Assembly (NCBI GenBank): GCA_030695285.1
Contig: JAUYTF010000318.1
Span: forward strand, 1 to 8,720
Reading direction: 5' to 3'
Origin: Eubacteriales bacterium
Lineage (GTDB): Bacteria > Bacillota > Clostridia > Christensenellales > CAG-138
Length of the DNA: 8,720 nt
Part shown: piece by piece, positions 1 to 5,706 of the stretch
How the letters are laid out: every line of letters begins with the position of its first letter
Position numbering within the stretch: the stretch's first letter is position 1
The notes under the pieces: model-generated
What the model was told of the DNA's origin: nothing
Seen by the model: the letters and a program-made list of their open reading frames with translations, nothing else
Database searches by the model: none
Translations under genes and position numbers: made by a program

Positions 1-89
1 AATTCGCTGCAACTGAGCAAGCCTTTTTGTGGTTCGCAAACGATGCCCATCGTTCTGTTGCGCGTGGTTGTCATGTGAATCGTCTCCAT
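1..89 (-). CDS. Unidentified protein, N-terminal 29 codons only (runs off the window)
   Basis: A reading frame opens with ATG at 89 and is still open at position 1. The start is well supported: GAGAGGAG lies six A residues upstream of the ATG, one of the best ribosome-binding sites in the window. The visible peptide begins METIHMTTTRNRTMGIV and includes two cysteines near residues 18 and 27. It is too short to assign to a family, and I see no signal peptide or membrane segment in it. An internal ATG at residue 6 lacks a comparable ribosome-binding site. The gene follows structured RNA element A and its terminator (ending at 189), with a 99-nt gap that holds another potential hairpin. The gene is therefore a candidate target of attenuation. 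That a real gene starts here is fairly likely; its function is unknown. Confidence 0.6.
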   Translation of the reverse strand, partial: METIHMTTTRNRTMGIVCEPQKGLLSCSE

Positions 90-115
90 TTTTTTCTCCT
101 CTCAAATCTGTACCG

Positions 116-160
116 CATGCACAGGCACGTTGCAGAGAATAACTGCCAAGTTCGTGCATG
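116..160 (-). other. Potential long-range hairpin in the leader of the left-edge gene
   Basis: Perfect 7-bp inverted arms (CATGCAC and GTGCATG, at 154-160 and 116-122) flank a 31-nt loop. It lies between terminator A and the start codon at 89. A second complementary pair nearby (GCAGAG and CTCTGC) could form an alternative pairing. There is no U-tract, so it is not an intrinsic terminator. It may be additional leader structure or may be chance. Confidence 0.3.
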
Positions 161-188
161 TTTTCGCCTCGTACTCTGCCTGAACAAT

Positions 189-230
189 AAAAAAGCCAAT
201 ACTCAGTTCCGCTCGGAACCGAATATTGGC
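189..230 (-). terminator. Intrinsic terminator A
   Basis: Read on the minus strand, 230-195 forms a continuous 16-bp stem closed by a GAGC loop. Only two pairs are G-U; all the rest are Watson-Crick. Six U residues (194-189) follow directly. This is a textbook Rho-independent terminator. It ends structured element A, and it lies downstream of the DUF2294 gene as well as upstream of the gene starting at 89, so it could act as a 3' terminator, a leader attenuator, or both. Its 5' arm (GCCAAUAUUC) can alternatively pair with AUUGG at 276-272. Confidence 0.85.
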
Positions 231-291
231 TTACTGTGCGTCTAGTTGTAACAACTTTACGGCTTAGTCTTCCAATGGTCTCTGGTGTGAC
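189..291 (-). ncRNA. Structured RNA element, copy A (candidate cis-regulatory leader or attenuator)
   Basis: The core at 285-231 matches the core of copy B (1720-1666) at 48 of 55 positions without gaps. Visible structures, 5' to 3' on the RNA: a weak CCA/UGG pairing; a hairpin with AGUUG and CAACU arms (256-252 and 248-244) around a 3-nt UUA loop, extended by CGU/ACG across an internal loop; then terminator A. The segment AUUGG (276-272) is complementary to the 5' arm of the terminator, so the two structures are mutually exclusive. The element starts on the last base of the DUF2294 stop codon. I do not recognise the core as a named riboswitch. The homologous structured element is clear from the sequence; its regulatory role is inference. 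Confidence 0.7.
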
Positions 292-653
292 TATCTCGAA
301 AAACGCTCCTCAAGATCTTCAGCTGTTGTAATGACGATGATTTTTTCACCGGTTTTTGTGCTGACATCAGAATGCGTGCTGATGATTTCTACATCCACTA
401 CTTCCTGAATCAAGCTGATCAAGTAATCGCGCGATTTCTCGAAAAGTACCGCTCGAACCTTTTTTAGCAACTCCACTCCCTGGCTGTTCTCTGCCAACTT
501 CTGTTCGGATTGGCTTAGGAAACCCTTGAGTCTAACAACGATCAGATCCTGAACGATCAGCGTTCGAATTTGCTTTGGCCCTCTGCCCATGTACTCGATT
601 TCGAATTTGCTTACTGCTTCGCTGATCTTTGCCTCTGTTTGCCCTTTCGTCAC
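291..653 (-). CDS. DUF2294 / MpsC-type protein
   Basis: The 120-residue product matches the DUF2294 (MpsC-like) family in full length and in its signature stretches: YMGRGPKQIR at residues 21-30, LIVVRLKGFLS at 37-47 and DVSTKTGEKIIV at 96-107. It is soluble, with no signal peptide or membrane segment. Family members have been linked to a sodium-dependent membrane-potential-generating system in some Firmicutes, but the biochemical role of single-domain versions is unclear. The start is GTG at 653: it is the only start after an in-frame stop at 680-678, and a GGTGGTG stretch lies just upstream. A good sigma-70-type promoter sits immediately before it. The gene is followed without a gap by RNA element A. 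Family assignment is confident; function is not. Confidence 0.85.
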   Translation of the reverse strand: MTKGQTEAKISEAVSKFEIEYMGRGPKQIRTLIVQDLIVVRLKGFLSQSEQKLAENSQGVELLKKVRAVLFEKSRDYLISLIQEVVDVEIISTHSDVSTKTGEKIIVITTAEDLEERFSR

Positions 654-671
654 AATATCACCACCAATACT

Positions 672-700
672 ATTACATCATATTACTCGCTTTTCGTCAA
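672..700 (-). promoter_or_regulatory. Candidate sigma-70 promoter for the DUF2294 gene
   Basis: TTGACG (700-695) and TGTAAT (677-672) are separated by exactly 17 bp. Each hexamer matches consensus at five of six positions. Transcription would start near 665, leaving a leader of about a dozen bases that contains the GGTGGTG ribosome-binding region of the GTG start at 653. Confidence 0.5.
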
Positions 701-820
701 TATTCGGGTCTTCGCGCATGCAAGCAGCCGCTCTGAAAGAGTGCCATCGAGGTGTGCCCACGCGTGATCTAAACACCGCCTGCATCGAAGCGTCTTTTTG
801 CCTGCCTTGACGAGCACCAT
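683..820 (-). CDS. Possible small CxxC protein (doubtful)
   Basis: A 45-codon frame starts at ATG 820, preceded by CAGGAG, although the spacing of about three bases is short. The frame also stays open upstream to an ATG at 877. The product is basic and contains CRRC at about residues 13-16 and another cysteine near 34, loosely like half of a zinc site. It lies in the 245-bp gap between adk (ending 899) and the DUF2294 gene. I recognise no family. The end of the frame overlaps the -35 region of the DUF2294 promoter. It could be a real microprotein, a remnant or chance. Confidence 0.2.
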   Translation of the reverse strand: MVLVKAGKKTLRCRRCLDHAWAHLDGTLSERLLACAKTRILTKSE

Positions 821-898
821 TGTCTCCTGATGAAGCAATGTGTTTCGTGCGCCAGATACAAGGCTTTCATCCTTCATCCCGGCAGTATCATCGCTTCC

Positions 899-1561
899 CT
901 ATACGCTCTGCGGCAACGATGTCTCCAGCGCTTCAAATACCCTCTCGGTCGTATCCTCGATCGGGCCCGCGCTCTCGATGTGGACGAATCGCCCCTTGCC
1001 GGAATAGTATTCGATAAGAGGCCGTGACAGCTTATAATACACCTGTAGTCTTTTTTGGATGATTTCCACTGAGTCATCCGCTCTGCTCATCAAAGCCACG
1101 TTACAGCGATCGCATACATCGTTTTCCTTTGGCGGGCAGTCGTCTATATGATAGATCGCTCCGCAGGAAGGACACGTTCGTCTGCCTGTGATTCTTCTGA
1201 CAATCGTTGCGTCATCCAGCGAGATGTTTAAAACAACATCGATGCTAATGTTCATCTCTTCCAGCATCCTGTCCAAACTTGCTGCCTGTTGCAATGTGCG
1301 CGGAAAGCCATCCAGCACGAAGCCGTTCTGGCAGTCACGCCCGGAGAGCCTTTTTGCCAGAATGTCGATCGTAATCTCATCCGGCACAAGCATTCCCTGA
1401 CTCATGAACGCACTGACCTTTTGGCCAATTGCCGTGTTTGCGCTGATTTGTTCCCGAAACAGATCGCCCGTTGAGATATGCGGAATCGCGAACGATTCTG
1501 CAATCCTTGAGGCCTGACTTCCTTTGCCCACACCCGGCGCACCTAACATGATAATTCTCAT
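899..1561 (-). CDS. adk: Adenylate kinase (zinc-LID type)
   Basis: This enzyme catalyses ATP + AMP = 2 ADP in the cytoplasm. The 220 residues are normal for the long bacterial form. The P-loop is GAPGVGKGS (residues 8-16, slightly off the usual GAGKGT). STGDLFR at 30-36 and DGFPRT at 84-89 form the AMP and core sites. The LID (127-165) carries four cysteines, C130-x2-C133 and C150-x2-C153, the zinc-binding form common in Gram-positives, and the RADD motif at 160-163 is intact. The ATG at 1561 has AAAGGA five bases upstream. The gene stands alone rather than between secY and map, so it may be a second copy. It lies 61 bp downstream of RNA element B and its terminator, which suggests control by attenuation. 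Confidence 0.95.
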   Translation of the reverse strand: MRIIMLGAPGVGKGSQASRIAESFAIPHISTGDLFREQISANTAIGQKVSAFMSQGMLVPDEITIDILAKRLSGRDCQNGFVLDGFPRTLQQAASLDRMLEEMNISIDVVLNISLDDATIVRRITGRRTCPSCGAIYHIDDCPPKENDVCDRCNVALMSRADDSVEIIQKRLQVYYKLSRPLIEYYSGKGRFVHIESAGPIEDTTERVFEALETSLPQSV

Positions 1562-1622
1562 CTGAGTCCTTTATGCTCCCTTGTCTTTATAATGTCTCCA
1601 TCGTATTTGAAGGCCGCCGATG

Positions 1623-1666
1623 AAAAAACCAACACCCATTCCCATGCTAGGGATTGAATGTTGGTT
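1623..1666 (-). terminator. Intrinsic terminator B
   Basis: On the minus strand the two 17-nt arms starting at 1666 pair at 16 of 17 positions (one A-A mismatch, two G-U pairs), around a UAGCAU loop. The stem runs into six U residues at 1628-1623, the last of which also pair with the first A residues. It is structurally equivalent to terminator A but differs in sequence, with compensated changes. It lies upstream of adk (start 1561), with no confident gene ending just before it. That position favours a leader attenuator over a plain 3' terminator. Confidence 0.85.
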
Positions 1667-1728
1667 TACCGCGCGTCTAGTTGAATCAACTTTACGGCAT
1701 AGTCTTCCAACGGTATCTGGTTTTTGAC
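1623..1728 (-). ncRNA. Structured RNA element, copy B, in the adk leader (candidate attenuator or riboswitch)
   Basis: This is the second copy of the element at 189-291. The 55-nt core (1720-1666) differs from copy A at seven positions, several of them in loops. The AGUUG/CAACU hairpin (1691-1687 and 1683-1679) is identical in its arms but has a different loop (AUU instead of UUA). GUUGG at 1711-1707 can pair with CCAAC in the 5' arm of the terminator and replaces the AUUGG/CCAAU pair of copy A. Two candidate promoters lie upstream, and adk with its own ribosome-binding site lies 61 bp downstream. I infer a cis-acting switch for adk. Ligand or binding protein unknown. Confidence 0.7.
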
Positions 1729-1752
1729 AAAAACTGTCTTTCCTGCCTAAAT

Positions 1753-1781
1753 CATCTATGGTGCGGAACCTGATCTGTCAA
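1753..1781 (-). promoter_or_regulatory. Candidate promoter upstream of RNA element B and adk
   Basis: A perfect TTGACA (1781-1776) is followed after 17 bp by TAGATG (1758-1753), a weak -10 that lacks the final T. Transcription would start near 1746, just ahead of element B. The position is apt but the -10 is poor. Confidence 0.35.
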
Positions 1782-1949
1782 GTTGCCATTCTTATGACAA
1801 AGAGGCTCTTGCGTTTGATGATGCACAGCTCTGGAGGATCGCTCGTGAACTGCTGAATGTGAAAGTGCGCGCACTCCGTTTAAAACAGCGAATCGTTCCT
1901 CAATCATCGTACTGCTGCCCATCGCATCACCAGCATCACACCATCAAAT

Positions 1950-1978
1950 ATTTAACCACACTTTCTGCTTGCGGTCAA
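1950..1978 (-). promoter_or_regulatory. Alternative candidate promoter upstream of element B
   Basis: TTGACC (1978-1973, five of six) and TTAAAT (1955-1950, four of six) are 17 bp apart. Transcription would begin near 1943 and give a leader of more than 200 nt before element B. Confidence 0.3.
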
Positions 1979-2021
1979 TACTTTTGAACAGATTTTTTTA
2001 TGATTATAACTCTTTTTGCAT

Positions 2022-2046
2022 GCTGAATGCGCGCAGACGCTTCAGC
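2022..2046 (-). terminator. Weak hairpin after the reductase gene
   Basis: GCTGAA and TTCAGC arms (2046-2041, 2027-2022) enclose a further GCG/CGC pairing with a GCA bulge, two bases past the stop codon at 2048. No U-tract follows on the minus strand, so it may only stabilise the 3' end or assist Rho-dependent termination. No better terminator for the operon is visible. Confidence 0.25.
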
Positions 2047-2047
2047 G

Positions 2048-3706
2048 CTAGAAAGAGTAGCCGCTCAGGCTTCTCCTGACGGCCTTATACTGCTTCATCC
2101 CGCCTGAGAGGTTGTAGACGCGCCAAAACCCTTTGTTGATCAATATGTTCTGTGCGGCGTTGCCCGTGGTCCCCTTGTTGCAGTAGGTGACTGTGACCGC
2201 GTCCCGATCCAGCGTATCGGCCGCTGCCCGAAGCGCCGCATGCGGAATGCTCGCCGCGCCGTCCACATGCGCTTTTTCGTATTGCGCGGAAACGCGCGTG
2301 TCGATGACCATCACGGTTTCTCCCGCGCTTTGCCGCGCGAGCAGCTCCTGCGCCGTCATAAGGGGACGGCCGCCGTGAATCGCGTTTTCGAGGATCATGC
2401 CCGTGTACAATACCGGGTCTTTCGTGGTCGCAAACGGCGGCGCATATGCCAGATCGAGATAAAACAAATCCTCGGCCTTTGCGCCGTAGGTGATGGCGGT
2501 GGCAAACACGTCGAGGCGCTTGTCCACACCCTCAACCCCAACGATCTGCGCGCCAAGCAGGCGGCCTGTCGCCCGGTCGGCAACGGCCTTGATGACCATC
2601 TCTTTCCCGCCGAGGTACTCCGGCTTATCGGGCTTGATGTTGTGGCACACGACCGCGTCATAGCCCGCCTCGCGCGCCTCACGCTCAGAGAGCCCCGTCT
2701 GCCCGACGCTAAGCCCCAACACGCGGAAGATGCCCGTGCCGAGCGTGCCGCGATAGGCGAGCGTTCCGCCCGTCGCGCAGTCGCCCGCGATGCGACCTGT
2801 CTTATTCGCAGTGGAACCCAGCGGGCGGTAGACCTGCTTGCCCGTCACCACATGGAACTGCTCGATGCAGTCCCCGCAGGCGAAGATATCCGGTAGGTTG
2901 GTCTCCATGCGCGCGTTGACGAGAATCGCGCCGGATGCGCCGAGCGTAATCCCCGCCGCAGATGCTAGCCCTGTGTTTGGGCGAACGCCGGTGGAGAGCA
3001 GCGTCATCTCCGCAGAGATACTAGTACCGTCTACGAGCAGCACGCTGTTTTCCGTTATCTCGGCAATCGAAATCCCGGTCAGCACCGTAACACCGCTTTT
3101 TTCCAGGTGTTCCTCCACATAGACCGCCATATCACCATCCAGACCCGGGGTGACCTGCGGCAGTTTTTCGAGTAAGGTGACAGCTATGCCGAGGCGCGTC
3201 AGGCTTTCACACATCTCCAGCCCGATAAACCCCGTGCCGACGATAGCAGCCGTTTTCGGCTTGCGCTCATCCAAAAAGGCTTTGATGCGCAGCATATCGT
3301 TAATGTTGCGGAGCGTGAAGACCTGCGCCCCTTCCCGTCCGGGGATCGGCGGCGTGGCCGCGCGCGCCCCGGTCGCGAAGATGAGCTTGTCGTAGGCGTC
3401 CGAAAACACCTCACCAGAGATCAGGTTTTTTACCGAAACGCGTTTTTTCGCGGGATCGATCGAAAGCACCTCGTGCTGTGTCTTGATCCCGACGTTGTAT
3501 TTGCTTTGAAAGAAAGCCGGATCGCGCGGGGTCAGCTCCTCCGCCTTTGCAACCTCTCCACCGAGAAAATACGGCATACCACAGCCCGAGTAGGAGATGA
3601 AGCTGTCCTTTTCATAGATCGTAATCTGCGCATCTTCGCTGTTGCGCCTCGCTTTTGCCGCGGCGGATGTGCCGGCGGCAACCGCCCCGATGACGATTAT
3701 TTTCAT
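2048..3706 (-). CDS. FAD-dependent CoA-disulfide-reductase-like enzyme with C-terminal rhodanese domain
   Basis: The 552-residue protein belongs to the CoADR-rhodanese type of NAD(P)H disulfide, polysulfide or persulfide reductases. An FAD-binding fold opens it (VIGAVAAGTSAAAKARR, 5-21). The single redox cysteine is C42 in SYSGCGMPYF. An NAD(P)H site follows (GTGFIGLEMCE, 157-167), then the second FAD motif (FACGDC, 275-280) and the dimerisation domain ending in LAYAPPF (419-425). The rhodanese domain spans about 448-545, with its cysteine C509 in YCNKGTTGN. That loop lacks the arginine usual in CxxGxR rhodaneses. The gene is last in the operon, 89 bp after acr3. A plausible role is keeping low-molecular-weight thiols or persulfides reduced during arsenic stress; the substrate cannot be read from sequence. 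The start at 3706 has a moderate AAAGGGAAAG ribosome-binding site. Confidence 0.9.
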   Translation of the reverse strand: MKIIVIGAVAAGTSAAAKARRNSEDAQITIYEKDSFISYSGCGMPYFLGGEVAKAEELTPRDPAFFQSKYNVGIKTQHEVLSIDPAKKRVSVKNLISGEVFSDAYDKLIFATGARAATPPIPGREGAQVFTLRNINDMLRIKAFLDERKPKTAAIVGTGFIGLEMCESLTRLGIAVTLLEKLPQVTPGLDGDMAVYVEEHLEKSGVTVLTGISIAEITENSVLLVDGTSISAEMTLLSTGVRPNTGLASAAGITLGASGAILVNARMETNLPDIFACGDCIEQFHVVTGKQVYRPLGSTANKTGRIAGDCATGGTLAYRGTLGTGIFRVLGLSVGQTGLSEREAREAGYDAVVCHNIKPDKPEYLGGKEMVIKAVADRATGRLLGAQIVGVEGVDKRLDVFATAITYGAKAEDLFYLDLAYAPPFATTKDPVLYTGMILENAIHGGRPLMTAQELLARQSAGETVMVIDTRVSAQYEKAHVDGAASIPHAALRAAADTLDRDAVTVTYCNKGTTGNAAQNILINKGFWRVYNLSGGMKQYKAVRRSLSGYSF

Positions 3707-3795
3707 AAGCTTCTTTCCCTTTCAGCGGTTCGGTTTATCCGTTTCTCTGTTTTTCCATCGATGCTTTGTTCTGCCGGTTATCTTTCAGGCGCTCA

Positions 3796-4857
3796 TCAGA
3801 ACTGCTTCGATTGCGCGGGAAACCAGTGTGTCGTGCGGTTTGCGATCTTCACGAGCGTGAGCATCACGGGCACCTCCACCAGCACGCCGACGATGGTCGC
3901 CAGCGCCACGGGGCTCTTCGCGCCAAATAGCGCGATTGCGACAGCAACCGCAAGCTCGAAGAAGTTGGAAGCGCCGATCATTCCTGCGGGCGCCGCAATG
4001 TCGTGTGGAAGCTTGAGGAGCTTACTCGCGCCATATGCGATAAAGAAGATTAAAAACGTCTGAATCACGAGCGGCACTGCGATCAGCAAAATGTGCAGCG
4101 GGTTTTCGAGGATCACCTTGCCCTGGAACGAGAAGATGATTACGAGCGTGAGCAGAAGGCCCACGATGGTGACATTATTGAACTTCGGCAAAAAGCCTTT
4201 TTCGAAATATTCATACCCGCGCTTTTTGATCACGGAGCTGCGCGTGAGGATGCCGCCCACAAGCGGGATTACCACAAACAGCGCCACGGAGAGCAGCAGC
4301 GTATCCCACGGAATCGTCACCCCGCCGATGCCAAGCAGCAGCGCGACGATGGGCGTGAACGCCAGAAGTATGATCAGATCGTTTGTCGCAACCTGCACGA
4401 CCGTATAAGCCGCGTTGCCCTTTGTCAGATGGCTCCAGACAAACACCATCGCCGTGCAGGGCGCGGCGCCCAGCAGAATCGCGCCCGCAAGATAGTCCTT
4501 GGCGAGCTCGGCAGGGATCAGCGTCTTAAAGATTACGAAGAAAAACAGCCATGCGATGCCAAACATGGTAAAGGGCTTGATGAGCCAGTTGGTCACCCAT
4601 GTGACAAAGAGCCCCTTCGGGTTTTTGCCGACGTTTTTGACGCTCTGAAAATCCACCTTGAGCATCATGGGATAGATCATCAGCCAGATGAGTATCGCGA
4701 TGGGGATAGAGACGTTGGCGTATTCAAACCTGCCTAGAAAAGCGGGTATGCCGGGCAAAAACTGCCCGATGAGCACGCCGGCCACCATGCACAACGCAAC
4801 CCAGAGGGTGAGATACTTTTCAAAAAAACCGATGCCAGAGTTCTTTTTTGCTTCCAT
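3796..4857 (-). CDS. acr3: Arsenite efflux permease, Acr3 family
   Basis: Acr3 exports arsenite from the cytoplasm using the proton motive force. The 353 residues from ATG 4857 fit the family length, with about ten membrane segments. The conserved APCTAMVFVWS segment (132-142) carries the essential cysteine C134, and GASNFFELAVAVAI (296-309) carries the conserved glutamate E302. I chose 4857 rather than the in-frame ATG at 4899 because GGGAGG lies eight to nine bases before it, and the extra 14 residues (MMRIHKHNF...) look like leader. Upstream, a 108-bp gap separates it from the cupin gene and contains a short GCATC/GATGC inverted repeat that cannot be called an operator. Its presence identifies the operon as arsenic-related. 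ArsB of the other family is excluded by these motifs. Confidence 0.95.
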   Translation of the reverse strand: MEAKKNSGIGFFEKYLTLWVALCMVAGVLIGQFLPGIPAFLGRFEYANVSIPIAILIWLMIYPMMLKVDFQSVKNVGKNPKGLFVTWVTNWLIKPFTMFGIAWLFFFVIFKTLIPAELAKDYLAGAILLGAAPCTAMVFVWSHLTKGNAAYTVVQVATNDLIILLAFTPIVALLLGIGGVTIPWDTLLLSVALFVVIPLVGGILTRSSVIKKRGYEYFEKGFLPKFNNVTIVGLLLTLVIIFSFQGKVILENPLHILLIAVPLVIQTFLIFFIAYGASKLLKLPHDIAAPAGMIGASNFFELAVAVAIALFGAKSPVALATIVGVLVEVPVMLTLVKIANRTTHWFPAQSKQF

Positions 4858-4965
4858 TGGATTATTCCTCCCGAAATTATGTTTATGAATGCGCATCATC
4901 GATGCATGACTAGTTTTACTGCGCAGGTGACTCAGCTTCTATCATTCGCGCACACGCGTTCTCGA

Positions 4966-5274
4966 TCATTCCTGTGATCGAATCTGAATCCCCAAGAGTC
5001 TCGCTCCTGTTGCCGATTCCATCGAAAGCGTCGCCGGTTTCGATATAAACAATTGATTCTCTTGCAATGTGGCGATTTCCGAACCTTTTCTCAGTTCAAC
5101 TTCGCCTTTGATCACATAGAACATGACATAGGATTCCATCACGCACGGCGGAATTTTTCCGCCTTCCTCCAGCGAAATCATGCGTGTCTTAAACAGGTCG
5201 TTCTGGAAGAATACGTTGACGTTTCGCTTCTCATGCGGCTCCGCTGCTAAACTTGCAAGATCGAAAATCTCCAT
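4966..5274 (-). CDS. Small cupin-fold protein
   Basis: A 102-residue single-domain protein with the beta-rich pattern of a cupin: KIPPCVMESYVMFYVIKGEVEL (residues 40-61) corresponds to the first cupin motif and LQENQLFISKPATLSME (70-86) to the second. The metal-binding histidines of classical cupins are absent. Cysteine C44 and glutamate E47 lie where an HxH-type ligand set would be, and the second motif has no histidine. It might bind metalloid or a small molecule rather than act as an enzyme. The ATG at 5274 has a poor ribosome-binding site (only the GGCGG-like stretch just upstream). It sits inside the operon between the small thioredoxin and acr3. The fold is likely; the function is unknown. 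Confidence 0.7.
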   Translation of the reverse strand: MEIFDLASLAAEPHEKRNVNVFFQNDLFKTRMISLEEGGKIPPCVMESYVMFYVIKGEVELRKGSEIATLQENQLFISKPATLSMESATGARLLGIQIRSQE

Positions 5275-5329
5275 TTAAACCGCCTTTCTGAATACCATCC
5301 GGGTCGAAAAACATTGCAGCGTCGCTAAG

Positions 5330-5686
5330 CTACCGAACCTTCTTCAAGATCGTGACGACTTCCTCGGTTTTCAGCGCTTTGCCGTAGGAGACGACCTTGC
5401 CGTCCACCACCAGCGCGGGCGTGCTCATCACGCCGTAGGATGCGATCTTTGCAAAGTCCGTTACGTGTTCTATCGTTGTGTCCATGCTTAGCTGCTCCAG
5501 CGCGGCTTTCGTTGCGGCCTCCAGCGCGTTGCACTTGGCGCAGCCGCTGCCGAGCACCTTGACGGATGCGCCTTCGGTCTTGGCACCCTCCGCTTTTTCC
5601 ATGCTTTCGCAATCGCATCCGCCGCCGCAGCAGGATGATACGGTTTGCGTTTCGTCTTTTTCTTTCCGTTTTCCAAAGAGTGCCAT
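5330..5686 (-). CDS. Small CxxC thioredoxin-fold protein (redox-active disulfide protein 2 type)
   Basis: The 118-residue product has a Thioredoxin_3-type domain (about 41-118). It contains GSGCAKC, with redox cysteines C49 and C52, and the cis-proline loop MSTPALVVDGK with P90. Ahead of it is a charged N-terminus with a cysteine-glycine cluster (SSCCGGGCDC, residues 17-26), which could bind metal or arsenite. There is no signal peptide, so it is cytoplasmic. Proteins of this type often accompany permease and CcdA genes in arsenic and redox islands and are proposed to pass electrons. The ATG at 5686 is preceded by AAAGGA at about ten bases. The 178-bp gap before it is filled by a tandem repeat array, the only large break inside the operon apart from that before acr3. 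Confidence 0.88.
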   Translation of the reverse strand: MALFGKRKEKDETQTVSSCCGGGCDCESMEKAEGAKTEGASVKVLGSGCAKCNALEAATKAALEQLSMDTTIEHVTDFAKIASYGVMSTPALVVDGKVVSYGKALKTEEVVTILKKVR

Positions 5687-5706
5687 AATGATAAGTTCCT
5701 TTCAAG

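Larger units (their letters stand above)
1729..2047. other. Stretch without a confident gene between the metalloid operon and the adk leader
   Basis: This stretch holds no confident coding sequence. It contains two candidate minus-strand promoters (1950-1978 and 1753-1781), a perfect TATAAT on the minus strand at 2008-2003 without a recognisable -35, and a weak hairpin just past the stop of the reductase gene. On the plus strand one frame stays open without a start codon from 1751 to a TGA at 1985-1987 (78 codons). It includes a plausible helical segment (DDAQLWRIARELL) but matches no family I recognise, so it may be a gene remnant or chance. I see no transposase, terminal inverted repeats or target-site duplications. 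Confidence 0.5.

Noticed and set aside
27..245. Plus-strand 72-codon frame at the left edge
   Set aside because: It runs antisense across terminator A and the ribosome-binding site of the left-edge gene, and has no ribosome-binding site or family resemblance.
189..1728. The two repeated elements as integron attC sites or MITE/IS ends flanking a cassette (adk plus DUF2294)
   Set aside because: The copies are direct repeats with the GTTG-type core only partly matching the attC consensus, there are no terminal inverted repeats or target duplications, and each ends in a U-tract terminator in the direction of transcription.
1666..1742. A minus-strand frame ending ...PLEDYAVKLIQLDAR and a stop, just before terminator B, as the tail of a decayed gene or transposase
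   Set aside because: Copy A has an in-frame stop at the equivalent Tyr codon, and the frame in B is preceded closely by stops. Differences between copies fall in loops and paired positions rather than third codon positions. RNA structure explains the conservation better.
2240..2896. Long plus-strand open frame opposite the reductase gene
   Set aside because: It is the antisense shadow of a G+C-rich gene; the minus-strand reading has clear FAD, NAD and rhodanese motifs.
4093..4737. Long plus-strand open frame opposite acr3
   Set aside because: Low-complexity Arg/His/Asp-rich shadow of the Acr3 coding strand, with no recognisable domain.
4858..4899. Upstream ATG at 4899 as the start of acr3
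   Set aside because: The ATG at 4857 has GGGAGG at proper spacing and gives a normal family N-terminus; the extra 14 residues look like untranslated leader.
4858..4965. ArsR operator in the acr3 upstream gap
   Set aside because: Only a short GCATC/GATGC inverted repeat is present; it does not resemble known ArsR sites closely enough and the gap is inside the operon.
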